This document shows, piece after piece, positions 42,543 to 52,136 of a stretch of DNA of 64,000 nucleotides. The notes under the pieces were generated by a model that was not told the origin of the DNA, searched no databases, and worked only from the letters and a program-made list of their open reading frames with translations. Source of the DNA: an uncultured Eubacteriales bacterium. GTDB lineage: Bacteria; Bacillota; Clostridia; Lachnospirales; CAMVHY01. A program made the translations under genes and the position numbers. Positions within the stretch are counted from its first letter, which is position 1. Each line of letters starts with the position of its first letter. Location of the stretch: contig CAOVHW010000001.1 of the NCBI GenBank assembly GCA_948543815.1, positions 148,382 through 212,381 on the forward strand, in the 5' to 3' direction.

Positions 42543-43207
42543 ACTAAATTATTTATCGCGTAAATTGCTGCTTCTTGTTCTGCTTCCTTTTTTGAATGGC
42601 CATGCCCTTTCCCAAGAATTTTATTTTCATGTGAAACTTGTGCAACATAAATTTTTTCATGTGCCGGCCCTGATTCATCAATTATCTCATATACTAATGG
42701 AATTTCACTTTTCTCTTGAAATATTTCTTGGAGGCGACTTTTTGCGTCAACAATATTATTTGTGTCCATTATTTCTTTCGTATTTGTAATGAGATTTAAA
42801 ATAAAATTTTTCGCAGTAGCAAAATTACTATCGAGAAATATTGCGGCAAATAAAGCTTCAGTTGCATCAGAAAGTATGGAATTTTTCTCACGGCCGCCAT
42901 TAATTTCTTCACCATGACTTAATTTTAAAAACTTACCCAGATTTATTTTTTTAGCAATGATAGCTAAACTTGTTTCACAAACTATTTTTGAACGGAAGCG
43001 GCTTAAATTCCCCTCATCCATTTTTTTATAATTTTTAAATAAAAATTCACTAATTATTAGCTCTAAGACTGCGTCACCTAAAAATTCGAGACGCTCATTA
43101 TTATCAGACGTATCGGATTTTTTTGTATATGAACTATGAGTTAATGCGCGCTCTAAAATTTTCTTATCGTTAAACTTATAGCCAATAATTTTTTCTAATT
43201 CCTGCAC
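42539..43207 (-). CDS. rnc: Ribonuclease III
   Basis: Double-strand-specific RNase for rRNA and mRNA processing. 222 residues. Catalytic box NERLEFLGDAVLELIISEFLF, second acidic site LSDATEALFAAIFLD, and the C-terminal dsRNA-binding domain ending GHGHSKKEAEQEAAIYAI. Downstream of acpP by 3 bases, a standard Firmicute order. Confidence 0.95.
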   Translation of the reverse strand: MQELEKIIGYKFNDKKILERALTHSSYTKKSDTSDNNERLEFLGDAVLELIISEFLFKNYKKMDEGNLSRFRSKIVCETSLAIIAKKINLGKFLKLSHGEEINGGREKNSILSDATEALFAAIFLDSNFATAKNFILNLITNTKEIMDTNNIVDAKSRLQEIFQEKSEIPLVYEIIDESGPAHEKIYVAQVSHENKILGKGHGHSKKEAEQEAAIYAINNLV

Positions 43208-43210
43208 TAT

Positions 43211-43438
43211 TTATCCCTTCTTATTTTTTATGTATTCAACTGCATCGCCAATTGTTTTTATTTTATCTGCATCATCATTTGAAAATTCGATACCAAATAC
43301 GTCTTCAAGTTCTGTAATAATTTGAAATAAATCAAGTGAGTCCGCATTTAAATCGTTATAAAATGATGTCTCTAATGTAATATTTTCTTTTTTGATATTA
43401 AATTGTTCGGCAATAATTTCACGTATCTTATCAAACAT
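43211..43438 (-). CDS. acpP: Acyl carrier protein
   Basis: Carries acyl chains on 4'-phosphopantetheine during fatty acid synthesis. 75 residues from ATG 43438, with AAGGAGGTGAT upstream. The modified Ser is in LNADSLDLFQ, followed by the helix III pattern IEFSNDDADKI. Other fab genes are not adjacent; rnc follows. Confidence 0.95.
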   Translation of the reverse strand: MFDKIREIIAEQFNIKKENITLETSFYNDLNADSLDLFQIITELEDVFGIEFSNDDADKIKTIGDAVEYIKNKKG

Positions 43439-43451
43439 TCCTATCACCTCC

Positions 43452-44312
43452 TTAGACTTTTAGCTCACGAAATCCACTACCTAAAACTTCATGTGCATCA
43501 GTAACAATAATAAAAGCATTCGGGTCAATTTCCTTCATCATTATTTTTAAGTTAAAAACTTCTTTATTATTCATAACACAAAATAAAATATCTTTTTCCT
43601 TTTTCGTATACATTCCTCGTCCAATTAAACTAGTAACACCACGATTCATCTGATTCAAAATTTTATCAGCTATCTCATCTGTTCTCTCAGAAATAATAAA
43701 AACAGATTTAGAGAATAAGAATCCCTCTAGCATCATATCTAATACACGACTCGTAATAAATTCAGCAATAATTGCATACATCGCATTAGCCGCACCAAAT
43801 GTAACAAATCCAGTCGCAATAATACAAGCGTCGATAGAGAACATAATTAATGCAACGGAGAATTGTTTGTACTTACTTTTTATAATGTTTGCAGCTAAAT
43901 CGGTACCGCCAGTTGTTGAGTTATTACGAAAAACTAAACCGATTCCGATTCCAGTTAAAAATCCACCATAAATTGCACTAATAGTCAAGTCAAGTTCATC
44001 AACTTTAAAATTTTTTGTTAGTGCTAACATTGTCGAGAGAAAAATTATTGAGATAATTGTACGTAAAATAAATTTGAAACCATTTATACGCATTCCTAAA
44101 ATTAAAAGTGGGATATTTAAAACGATTGTAGTGAGCCATAATGGAACGGGGAAATTAAAAAATTTTGCACCTAAAAATTGAATAACAATACTTAATCCGG
44201 TTATGCCGCCAGTAACTAAATTGTTTGACTCAAAAAAAATATTTGTTGCGGCAGCCATACAGAAAGTTCCGAGAAAAATAAAAAAATATTCTTTTATAAC
44301 ATTTTTTTTCAT
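43452..44312 (-). CDS. YitT family membrane protein
   Basis: 286 residues with six hydrophobic segments (about 10-200, YitT/DUF161) and a soluble C-terminal DUF2179 domain (about 210-286; TDEIADKILNQMNRGVTSLIG, VLCVMNNKEV-like strand, DPNAFIIVTDAHEVLGSGF). Family patterns NNLVTGGITGLS and NNSTTGGTDLAANII are present. Function is not established. It lies upstream of acpP with a 13-base gap. Confidence 0.88.
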   Translation of the reverse strand: MKKNVIKEYFFIFLGTFCMAAATNIFFESNNLVTGGITGLSIVIQFLGAKFFNFPVPLWLTTIVLNIPLLILGMRINGFKFILRTIISIIFLSTMLALTKNFKVDELDLTISAIYGGFLTGIGIGLVFRNNSTTGGTDLAANIIKSKYKQFSVALIMFSIDACIIATGFVTFGAANAMYAIIAEFITSRVLDMMLEGFLFSKSVFIISERTDEIADKILNQMNRGVTSLIGRGMYTKKEKDILFCVMNNKEVFNLKIMMKEIDPNAFIIVTDAHEVLGSGFRELKV

Positions 44313-44329
44313 TGATATCTCCTAAGTTC

Positions 44330-44412
44330 TAAAGACTGTTCTTTTTTTGAAAAAAAAGAACCAAAAAAACTTTAGCAAAAATAAATGGGTCAAGGGATGA
44401 AATCCCTTGCGG
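44330..44412. repeat. Nested-hairpin intergenic repeat, copy F (divergent)
   Basis: GTTCTTTTTTTGAAAAAAAAGAACC, AAAAAAACTTTAGC, then a separate hairpin AAGGGAT/ATCCCTT (44392-44408) and TTGGG/CCCAA just beyond. It lies 3' of the ABC exporter operon on the minus strand. Confidence 0.55.
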
Positions 44413-44437
44413 GTTTGGGTAGAGCCCAAGAGAAAAA

Positions 44438-46210
44438 TTATTTTAATTCATATTGACCGCTGCAAAGTTGATAGTAACGACCGTGTTCATTAATTAAATC
44501 ATTATGACTACCGTGTTCAATTATTTCACCATTTTCTATTACAAGAATAGTATTTGCATTTTTAATCGTAGATAATCGATGGGCAATGACAAAAGTTGTA
44601 CACTTGCTCATTAATTTATTCATTCCGTTTTCAATTAATTCTTCAGTGCGTGTATCAACGGAACTTGTTGCTTCATCAAATATTAAAATTGCGGGTGAAC
44701 TTACGGCCACACGCGCGATATTTAACAATTGTCGTTGGCCTTGACTTAAATTATTGCCATCTTCATGGATAACTGTATTATATCCATGCGGCAATCGTTT
44801 TATAAATGAATCAGCATTTGATAATTTTGCCGCTTCGATACATTCTTCATCAGTTGCATCTAATCGTCCATAGCGAATGTTTTCAATTATTGTTCCGTCA
44901 AACAAATGTGTATCTTGTAAAACCATTCCAATTAGTGCACGAAGATTTTTTAACGAGAATTCTTTTATATTAATTCCATTGATTTCAATTGAGCCGTCAA
45001 TTGTATCATAAAAGCGTGTGATTAAGTTTGCAATTGTAGTTTTACCGGCGCCGGTTGAACCGACAAGTGCAATTTTCTCACCGGGTTTCGCAGTGAATGA
45101 AATATTTTTAAGCACAATTTTATCTGGCAAATATCCAAATGTAACGTTTGAAAATTTTACATCGTGTAAAATATTTTTGTCGAGCTCCACTTGACTCTCA
45201 ATATTTTGATTTTCTTGTTGCTCATTCATGATTTCAAAAATTCGTTCTGCGCCTGCTAATGCGGATTGAACCGTAGTAAATTGACTTGAAAGGTCGGCAA
45301 CAGGTCGTGCAAATTGTCGCGCAAGTTGTAAAAATGATGTGAGGCGGCCAATCGTAAGTTGATTGAGTAAAATTAAAACCGCACCGATTGCTGTCGAGAG
45401 TGCATAATTTATATTATTTATGTTAAACATTATTGGCATAATTATTCCTGAATAGATTTGAGATTTTGCAGCGGCGCTCCGATAATTTTCATTACACTCA
45501 TCAAATTTTGCTTTGATATTTTTTTCGTAGCAAAAAGCTTTGACGACTTTTTGTCCTTCCATCGTTTCTTCAATAAATCCGTTTAAAATGCCAAGATTTT
45601 TTTGTTGGTCACGAAAACTTTGCCGACTCATGTTTAATATCATTGACGAAGATTTCAACATTAATGGCAACATCAAACAAGTTACCAATACTAAAATTGG
45701 ACTCAGATAAATCATTACGGCGAGTGTTCCGATTAAAGTTATAAAACTTGAAATCAATTGCGGCAAACTATTATTTAATGCGTCGCTGATATTATCCATA
45801 TCATTTGTGAAGCGGCTCATGATTTCGCCGTGCGCAATCGAATCAAAATATCTGATGGGCAAATATTTCATTCGTGCAAATAAATCTTTACGAATGCGAT
45901 TGACAGTTTTTTGCGAAAGTTTTAGCGCCAAAAAATTATATGCGTAATTCGATATAACGCCAATAAGCGCAATAACAGCGAGAATGATTATATATTTTAT
46001 CAATGTATTTATCGCTAGATCTTTAAAATTTTTCACCGCAACAAGTTCATCAATGAGTGGTGCAGTAATCATTGATGGAGCAAATGAAGCCAACGAATTT
46101 ATAATGAGAAAGATGATGAAAGAAAACATTAATTTTTTTTCAGTGCCAAGATATTTCAAAAGCATGTTAAAAGTATTTTTCATATCCTTAGGTTTTGAAA
46201 AATTTTTCAT
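44438..46210 (-). CDS. ABC exporter subunit, ATPase-competent half
   Basis: 590 residues from ATG 46210 (TAGGAGGAAGTG upstream). Six membrane segments (about 20-320), then an NBD with Walker A GSTGAGKTTIA, signature LSQGQRQLL, Walker B ILIFDEATSSVD with catalytic Glu, and H-loop VIAHRLSTI. All catalytic residues are intact. Second gene of the pair; with 46225 it should form a heterodimeric multidrug or lipid exporter (like LmrCD/BmrCD). Confidence 0.92.
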   Translation of the reverse strand: MKNFSKPKDMKNTFNMLLKYLGTEKKLMFSFIIFLIINSLASFAPSMITAPLIDELVAVKNFKDLAINTLIKYIIILAVIALIGVISNYAYNFLALKLSQKTVNRIRKDLFARMKYLPIRYFDSIAHGEIMSRFTNDMDNISDALNNSLPQLISSFITLIGTLAVMIYLSPILVLVTCLMLPLMLKSSSMILNMSRQSFRDQQKNLGILNGFIEETMEGQKVVKAFCYEKNIKAKFDECNENYRSAAAKSQIYSGIIMPIMFNINNINYALSTAIGAVLILLNQLTIGRLTSFLQLARQFARPVADLSSQFTTVQSALAGAERIFEIMNEQQENQNIESQVELDKNILHDVKFSNVTFGYLPDKIVLKNISFTAKPGEKIALVGSTGAGKTTIANLITRFYDTIDGSIEINGINIKEFSLKNLRALIGMVLQDTHLFDGTIIENIRYGRLDATDEECIEAAKLSNADSFIKRLPHGYNTVIHEDGNNLSQGQRQLLNIARVAVSSPAILIFDEATSSVDTRTEELIENGMNKLMSKCTTFVIAHRLSTIKNANTILVIENGEIIEHGSHNDLINEHGRYYQLCSGQYELK

Positions 46211-46224
46211 GACTTCACTTCCTC

Positions 46225-47958
46225 CTAATTTATTGAACGATTTTGTGAGCGGCAAATAGATTGATAAATTTGATTTGAATTTAATAAATCGTGATGCGAG
46301 CCGCTTCCCACAATCTCACCGTTATCAAGTACAATAATTTTGTCAGCATTTTTGATAGAACTAATTCGTTGCGCAATAATTATTTTTATTGTATCTTTTA
46401 AATCGTGGCGGAAACTCTCATAAATTTTAGCTTCAGTAGTTGAGTCAACAGCGCTCGTACTATCATCAAGTATCAAAATTTCCGGACATTTAATGATAGC
46501 GCGCGCGATACATAATCGTTGTTTTTGGCCGCCTGAAACATTTGCACCCATTTGACTTAATTGAGTTTGATATTTATCGGGGAAAGACATTATAAAATCA
46601 TGAGCCTGTGCGGATTTACAAGCATTTATAATTTCATCGTGTGTCGCATTTGTTTTACCCCAACGAATATTTTCTTCAATTGTTCCCGAAAATAAAATAT
46701 TTTTTTGCATAACAAATCCGACAGAATTTCTTAGTGTTTCCAAATCATAATCATTGATATTTATATTGTTGATTAAAATTTCGCCGCTGGTAACGTTAAA
46801 AAATCTTGGAATAAGTTGAACGAGAGTTGATTTGGCTGAACTTGTTGCGCCAATTATTGCAATAGTTTGGCCGCGTTCAGCAGTGAAATTTATATTTTTT
46901 AATGCGAATTCTTTTGCATTGATATCGTATTTGAAGCTAACGTTATGGAATTCGAGTGAATTTATATTTATTTTTTTAGTGATAGCGGAAATTTTATTAA
47001 ATACGTCAGGTTTTTCATTTAAAACTTCTTTAATACGTTGAAGGGAAGCTTTTGAGCGGACAATTAATAAAAATACGAAAGAGAGAGTCATAATTGCGAA
47101 AAGAATGTTAAAAATATAAGTTATGAAGGCGACGAGCTCACCAATTTCAATTTGTCCGATAATAAATTTATTACCGCCGAGCCACCATACTGATAATGTT
47201 GTCATATTTAAAAGGAAAATCATAATAGGCATAATAAGAATAGCGAGACTAAAAGCGTTAATAGTTTTTTCCATTAATTCATCGGCAACTTTATCAAATT
47301 TATTTTGCTCGAAATCTTCACGTACAAATGATTTTATAACGCGAATATTTGTCAAATCTTCCTGAACGGTAATATTAATTTTATCAAGCATAGTTTGCAT
47401 ATTTAAAAATCGTGGCATTGCTTTTGTCATTACTAAATAAATTACTAATGCAAATATTGGGATTACGGCTAAAACAATAAGTGAGAGATTAGGGTCAATT
47501 AATATAATCATTGCAAAAGTAAAAATTAAAGTTACGGGCGCACGTAAAAACATTCTTAAAAACATCATAAATGTCATCTGTAAAGTATTTACGTCATTCG
47601 TTATCCTTGTTATTAATGATGATGATGAAAATTTATCAATATTTGTAAATGAAAAATCTTGAATGTGCTTAAAAATTTCTTTACGTAATTCAAATGCAAA
47701 TCCTTGTGAGGAAATCGCTGACGAATAAATATTTGATATCCCCAGTCCCATTGCAATAAGTGCTAAAAAAATCATTAGTAATCCATAAGTTATAATGTAT
47801 TTGAAATCTAAATTAGCGACTCCGATATCAATTATATTTGACATAAGAGTTGGTTGAAGCATTTCAGCAATAACGGACAGAATTATTGTTATTATGGCTA
47901 TAATTAAATGCTTGAGATGATTTTTGCTATAATTCCAAAAAAAATTCATATCGCTCAC
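46225..47958 (-). CDS. ABC exporter subunit with degenerate ATP site
   Basis: 577 residues, six membrane segments then an NBD. Its site residues deviate: Walker A reads GATSSAKST (Gly to Ala before Lys), Walker B is LILDDSTSAVD (Asp replaces catalytic Glu), and the switch His is Gln (IIAQRISSI). The signature VSGGQKQRL is intact. This is the pattern of the degenerate subunit in heterodimeric exporters. The partner follows 14 bases downstream. Confidence 0.92.
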   Translation of the reverse strand: MSDMNFFWNYSKNHLKHLIIAIITIILSVIAEMLQPTLMSNIIDIGVANLDFKYIITYGLLMIFLALIAMGLGISNIYSSAISSQGFAFELRKEIFKHIQDFSFTNIDKFSSSSLITRITNDVNTLQMTFMMFLRMFLRAPVTLIFTFAMIILIDPNLSLIVLAVIPIFALVIYLVMTKAMPRFLNMQTMLDKINITVQEDLTNIRVIKSFVREDFEQNKFDKVADELMEKTINAFSLAILIMPIMIFLLNMTTLSVWWLGGNKFIIGQIEIGELVAFITYIFNILFAIMTLSFVFLLIVRSKASLQRIKEVLNEKPDVFNKISAITKKININSLEFHNVSFKYDINAKEFALKNINFTAERGQTIAIIGATSSAKSTLVQLIPRFFNVTSGEILINNININDYDLETLRNSVGFVMQKNILFSGTIEENIRWGKTNATHDEIINACKSAQAHDFIMSFPDKYQTQLSQMGANVSGGQKQRLCIARAIIKCPEILILDDSTSAVDSTTEAKIYESFRHDLKDTIKIIIAQRISSIKNADKIIVLDNGEIVGSGSHHDLLNSNQIYQSICRSQNRSIN

Positions 47959-47982
47959 TCTCTTCTATAAATATTATCGCTT

Positions 47983-48011
47983 ATAATAACTTATTTTTTT
48001 TTGCATTGCAA
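47983..48011 (-). promoter_or_regulatory. Sigma-A promoter of the ABC exporter operon
   Basis: Minus strand TTGCAA (48006-48011), 17-base spacer, TATTAT (47983-47988). Confidence 0.6.
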
Positions 48012-48037
48012 TTTTTTCTTGAATATTTCATTCCTAT

Positions 48038-48053
48038 AACAAATATATTTGTT
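48038..48053. promoter_or_regulatory. 16-bp perfect palindrome, candidate operator
   Basis: AACAAATATATTTGTT, centred 27 bases upstream of the ABC operon -35, between it and walR. It has the size of a MarR- or TetR-type operator. Confidence 0.4.
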
Positions 48054-48112
48054 GAAAAAGTTTTAAACGTGTATTATTCTTTACATTGTGGTCATAAAAA
48101 ATTTATAATTAT

Positions 48113-48141
48113 TTGCCTTTGTGTAATGTTTTATGTATAAT
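48113..48141 (+). promoter_or_regulatory. Sigma-A promoter of walRK
   Basis: TTGCCT (48113-48118), 17-base spacer, TATAAT (48136-48141), 34 bases before walR. Confidence 0.65.
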
Positions 48142-48175
48142 GTTCGTGAATAATTTAAAGTGAGGTTATATTTCG

Positions 48176-48862
48176 ATGAAAAAATTTCTTGTTCTTGTAG
48201 CTGATGACGAACAAAGTATTACCGATATAATTGCGTTTAACTTACAAAAAGATAATCTTGATGTAATATGTGCATATGATGGTGAGCAGGCTTTAGAATT
48301 ATTTAAGTCAAGTAGACCTGATTTAATTCTCCTCGATATTATGATGCCTAAAATGAATGGCTTTGATGTTTGTAAAAAAATTCGTGAATTCTCTCAAGTC
48401 CCGATTATTATGCTTACTGCTTGCGCTGAGGAATCCGATAAAGTTTTAGGTTTGGAACTTGGTGCTGATGATTATGTCACAAAACCTTTTAGCGTTAATG
48501 AATTAATGGCTAGAGTAAAAGCAAACCTTAGACGTATTGAAAAAGATGTTGAACCTAAAATTGTTGAGTATGGTGGTTTGAAAATAGATTTTAATCGCTA
48601 TGAAGTTTTTCGTGGCGACAAAATTATTTTACTTACACCAAAAGAGTTTGATTTGCTAAAATTTATGGCAATGCATGCGAATAAAGTTTTTACACGTGAA
48701 GAATTATTGAGTAAAGTGTGGGGCTTTGAATATTTTGGGGACGCACGAACTGTTGACGTAACGGTTAGAAGATTACGGATGAAGATAGAGGAATTCCCAG
48801 ATAATCCAGAATATATTTTAACGAGACGTGGAGTTGGCTATTACTTTTATCTTGATAAATAA
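48176..48862 (+). CDS. walR: Response regulator, WalR-like (OmpR/PhoB family)
   Basis: 228 residues: receiver domain (1-120) with acidic pocket ADDEQS, phospho-acceptor Asp in LILLDIMMPKMNGFDV, Thr in IIMLTAC and Lys in YVTKPF; winged-helix DNA-binding domain (about 130-228) with LTPKEFDLLKFMAMHANKVFTREEL and DVTVRRLRMKIE. High similarity in layout to WalR (YycF), the essential wall-homeostasis regulator; the following YycH-like gene supports this over PhoP. Confidence 0.85.
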   Translation: MKKFLVLVADDEQSITDIIAFNLQKDNLDVICAYDGEQALELFKSSRPDLILLDIMMPKMNGFDVCKKIREFSQVPIIMLTACAEESDKVLGLELGADDYVTKPFSVNELMARVKANLRRIEKDVEPKIVEYGGLKIDFNRYEVFRGDKIILLTPKEFDLLKFMAMHANKVFTREELLSKVWGFEYFGDARTVDVTVRRLRMKIEEFPDNPEYILTRRGVGYYFYLDK

Positions 48863-48877
48863 TTGGTGATATAAAAA

Positions 48878-50632
48878 ATGAAGAGTATAAAAATAAAACT
48901 AATGTTTCTTTACTTGACATTAGTTTTTATTGTAATGATTATTATTGGTACATATATTTTGTCGTCACTAAAAAATTACGAGCAAACTAAAATTAATTCT
49001 GACATTATAAATTATGCAAATTACGTTGACGAACAAATTATAAATAATCTAAAGACGCCACAAAATTTTCAGCATGGCCTTGAAAATATTTTGTATAGTG
49101 CGAAAAATGATATGCAATGTAGCATATTAAATTCGCGTGGCACAACAATTGCGTCAACTTCATTGCCATATGAAAATTTTAATAATCAATCGATAATTCA
49201 AGCAATGACGGGCGTAGAAAATTTTTCATACCTCAAAGAAAAAAATGATGGAAAGATAAAAATTTGGTATAACTATGCACGGCCGTCAGAATTTTATCCT
49301 GATTCCTATATTATATTTATAAGAGTAAATTCAGCAGATTTTTTAGATAATATGTCAAAGATGACATTTACATTAATTCTTTCATTGCTATTAGCTTTGA
49401 CATTAGCGGGCATAATTGGATTTTTATTTGCGGGAACGTTGACTGGACCAATAAGAAATTTAACAAAAAAGGCAAAGCAAATAGCTAATGGAAATTTTGA
49501 ACAAAAAATAGTTATAAATAGTAATGATGAAATTGGAGAACTGACGGAAAGTTTTAATTACATGACGCAACGGTTGAATAAAGCGATGCACGAGCTTACG
49601 ATGGAAAATAATAAGCTCGAAATAATTTTGCAAAATATGAATGACGGCGTAATGTATTTTGATGCTGGTGGGAATTTAGTGCAATATAATTATGCGGCAC
49701 AAAATTTATTTGATTTTCATATTGATAATTTGAATTTTGATGCGCTAGCAAAAAAATTAAATTTGAGTAACAATTTGGCGGCATATAAAAATAATATTAG
49801 GCAATCTAATGATGAATCGATTAATGTTAATCAAAAATATTTGAATACAAATTTTATTCCGTATAAAAATAAAGGTAAGCTCGAAGGAATTTTAATTGTT
49901 ATTCAAGATATTACTAAGCATAGGAAATTGGACGATATGCGTAAAGAATTTGTTGCAAATGTTTCACATGAAATTCGTACGCCGCTAACAACAATAAAAT
50001 CTTACACTGAAACACTTTTGAACGGTGCGATTGACGATAAAAAAACAAGTATGAACTTTTTGACAACGATAAATAATGTAACTGATACAATGTCGCTTTT
50101 GGTAAAGGATTTGTTAGAACTTTCGCGTTTCGATAACAATCAAATGAAATTAGAATTTGCAACAATAAATTTGGTTGATACGATAAATAAAAGTATAGAG
50201 CAAAATAAAATTTTAGCGATAAATAAAAATCAGCAAATTAATTTTACACAGCATAATGAAATTTATCGCATAAGAGCTGATGCAAACAGAATTGTACAGG
50301 TCTTTTCAAATATAATTTCTAACGCGATAAAGTATAGTCCGGAGAATAAATCAATAGATATTAATATTGAGGAAACGGCGAAATATATACGCGTTTATGT
50401 AAAAGATTATGGATATGGAATTCCGAAAGATGATTTGCACAATATCTTTGAAAGATTTTATCGCGTCGATAAAGCACGGTCGCGAATGATGGGTGGAACA
50501 GGACTCGGACTTGCTATCGCAAAAGAAATTATTCATGCGCACGATGGGAAAATAGCGGCAAGCAGCAAATTAAATGTTGGGACAACTATGATTGTCAGAT
50601 TTAAAAAAATGAGTGGCGATGGAAATGAATAA
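48878..50632 (+). CDS. walK: Sensor histidine kinase, WalK-like
   Basis: 584 residues: membrane segment (about 8-30), extracellular sensor (about 31-160), second membrane segment (about 163-187), HAMP (about 188-240), PAS (about 245-345), HisKA with VSHEIRTPLTTIKSY, and HATPase with NIISNAIKYSP, DYGYGIP, FERFYRVDKARSR, GGTGLGLAI. This is WalK (YycG) architecture. It stands 15 bases after walR and overlaps the next gene. Confidence 0.87.
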   Translation: MKSIKIKLMFLYLTLVFIVMIIIGTYILSSLKNYEQTKINSDIINYANYVDEQIINNLKTPQNFQHGLENILYSAKNDMQCSILNSRGTTIASTSLPYENFNNQSIIQAMTGVENFSYLKEKNDGKIKIWYNYARPSEFYPDSYIIFIRVNSADFLDNMSKMTFTLILSLLLALTLAGIIGFLFAGTLTGPIRNLTKKAKQIANGNFEQKIVINSNDEIGELTESFNYMTQRLNKAMHELTMENNKLEIILQNMNDGVMYFDAGGNLVQYNYAAQNLFDFHIDNLNFDALAKKLNLSNNLAAYKNNIRQSNDESINVNQKYLNTNFIPYKNKGKLEGILIVIQDITKHRKLDDMRKEFVANVSHEIRTPLTTIKSYTETLLNGAIDDKKTSMNFLTTINNVTDTMSLLVKDLLELSRFDNNQMKLEFATINLVDTINKSIEQNKILAINKNQQINFTQHNEIYRIRADANRIVQVFSNIISNAIKYSPENKSIDINIEETAKYIRVYVKDYGYGIPKDDLHNIFERFYRVDKARSRMMGGTGLGLAIAKEIIHAHDGKIAASSKLNVGTTMIVRFKKMSGDGNE

Positions 50633-51701
50633 GGTAAAGAATGTTTTAATAATTGTGCTCGCATTTGCTGCGATAATTCAAACAAATATATTGTGGTTAG
50701 AAAAAATTTCGCGCCACGATTTTTTTTATGGCATTAAAAATTGTGAAAAAAAAGTTTTACATTCATTAGCGGAAAATTTCCGTATGATTACAAAAGTTGG
50801 CGACAATTTTTCAATTATTTATAAGCCAAATGAAGATGAAAAAAAAATTACCGATTTTGTAATTACAAAAGTTTTAGACGAAGGAAAATTTGTTGAGAGC
50901 CGCGAATTTAATTTTGAAGATGAATTGAGCCAAGCCGTTTGTGTTTATGATTATAGTTTTCAAATAAGTGCTGAAAATTTTTCTTATTGCTATGCAAAAA
51001 AATCTGGCAATATTTCACGTGTAAAAATGTTTGATAAAATATTTTTTTACGACAATGGTAAAGTTGCTTTTGCCAACACAACTGAAAATAAATTTTATCA
51101 ATATCGATTGAAAGATAATTATAGTTTTGAAAATTTACCTGTTTCGTCAAATCTTTACGACAAAAATTTTATGCGGCAAAATATTTCAGAGTTGGAAATA
51201 ATTAATCCATATGCGGAGAATGGCGAAATTTTAATGGATACGATAGCAAAAAAGTTGGATATATTTTTTAATAATTCCGCGACAAAAAATAGTGAGAACA
51301 TCAATAATATTTTTACATTTTATAATGAATCGGCTTTGGTGAAGTATTTTCCATCAAATATTTTGGAATACACAAATTATGATACAGGCAATAAAAATTC
51401 TGATTTATTGTCAGATTATTTGACGGCAATTAATTTTATAAGTAAAGATGTTTTGATTACGAACGATTATATTTTGAAAAATTATGAAGAAAATGAAGAT
51501 GAAAGTAAATTTTACTTCGATTATTTTGTTGATAATGTGCCAATTGAAATTAAAAATGATTTTACAAATTTTATATGTGTAACCGTGCGCAATAACTCAG
51601 TCGTTAAATATAAAAAGTTTGTGTTTAATTTCATTCCAACACAAAATAATTTGTCAGGTTATTTTAGCAATTATATCTTCGATGGAAATTCATTATCATA
51701 A
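50619..51701 (+). CDS. YycH-like regulatory membrane protein
   Basis: About 360 residues with one N-terminal membrane helix (VLIIVLAFAAIIQTNILWL) and a large extracellular part; the start overlaps the walK stop. Sequence conservation with YycH is weak by eye; position after walRK and single-pass topology are the main reasons. YycH normally binds WalK and modulates it. yycI and walJ/yycJ do not follow. In-frame GTG 50613 and ATG 50625 are alternative starts. Confidence 0.6.
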   Translation: MEMNKVKNVLIIVLAFAAIIQTNILWLEKISRHDFFYGIKNCEKKVLHSLAENFRMITKVGDNFSIIYKPNEDEKKITDFVITKVLDEGKFVESREFNFEDELSQAVCVYDYSFQISAENFSYCYAKKSGNISRVKMFDKIFFYDNGKVAFANTTENKFYQYRLKDNYSFENLPVSSNLYDKNFMRQNISELEIINPYAENGEILMDTIAKKLDIFFNNSATKNSENINNIFTFYNESALVKYFPSNILEYTNYDTGNKNSDLLSDYLTAINFISKDVLITNDYILKNYEENEDESKFYFDYFVDNVPIEIKNDFTNFICVTVRNNSVVKYKKFVFNFIPTQNNLSGYFSNYIFDGNSLS

Positions 51702-51870
51702 TAATTTTGGTAAATTTTTTTTGATGAAATCCTATTATTCCAATTTTGATAAATTTTATCCATAATGCCAAATTAATTATTCATTAAAATCTCTTTTTCG
51801 TGCAATAATATATTCCATAGAACCGATTTTTTTCGGTATCTATTTTATTTTTCAAGGAGGAGATTTTTTT

Positions 51871-52092
51871 ATGAATTCTAAACCTTTAGACTGGACCGCG
51901 CTTACTATTTTAATTATTGGCGCGATAAATTGGGGTTTGATCGGTTTCTTCCAATTCGATTTAATTGCCGCTATCTTTGGTGGCGTTACTTCATGGGTTA
52001 GCAGAATCCTTTACGCTATTGTCGGCATCGCCGGTATCTATTCCCTTTGTTTATTTAATAAAGTTGAAGAGGAAGAACTCGCTCATAGCTAA
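51871..52092 (+). CDS. DUF378 small membrane protein (YuzA-like)
   Basis: 73 residues with two hydrophobic segments and the family signature LTILIIGAINWGLIGFFQFDLIA followed by SRILYAIVGIAGIY. AAGGAGGAG precedes ATG 51871. Function unknown across the family. Monocistronic, with a strong terminator; an inverted repeat ACCGA/TCGGT lies at 51822-51838 in its leader. Confidence 0.88.
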   Translation: MNSKPLDWTALTILIIGAINWGLIGFFQFDLIAAIFGGVTSWVSRILYAIVGIAGIYSLCLFNKVEEEELAHS

Positions 52093-52100
52093 ATATAAAT

Positions 52101-52136
52101 AAAAAAAACTTTGCACATTCTGCAAAGTTTTTTTTA
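52101..52136. terminator. Bidirectional terminator
   Basis: AAACTTTGCA/TGCAAAGTTT stem with CATTC loop and A/T runs on both sides, between the convergent DUF378 gene and the 754-aa gene. It resembles the inner hairpin of the nested repeat family. Confidence 0.85.

Noticed and set aside
51822..51838. ACCGA/TCGGT hairpin before the DUF378 gene considered as a riboswitch
   Set aside because: Only 5 bp of stem; no conserved aptamer elements seen. Could be a weak terminator for the YycH-like gene.
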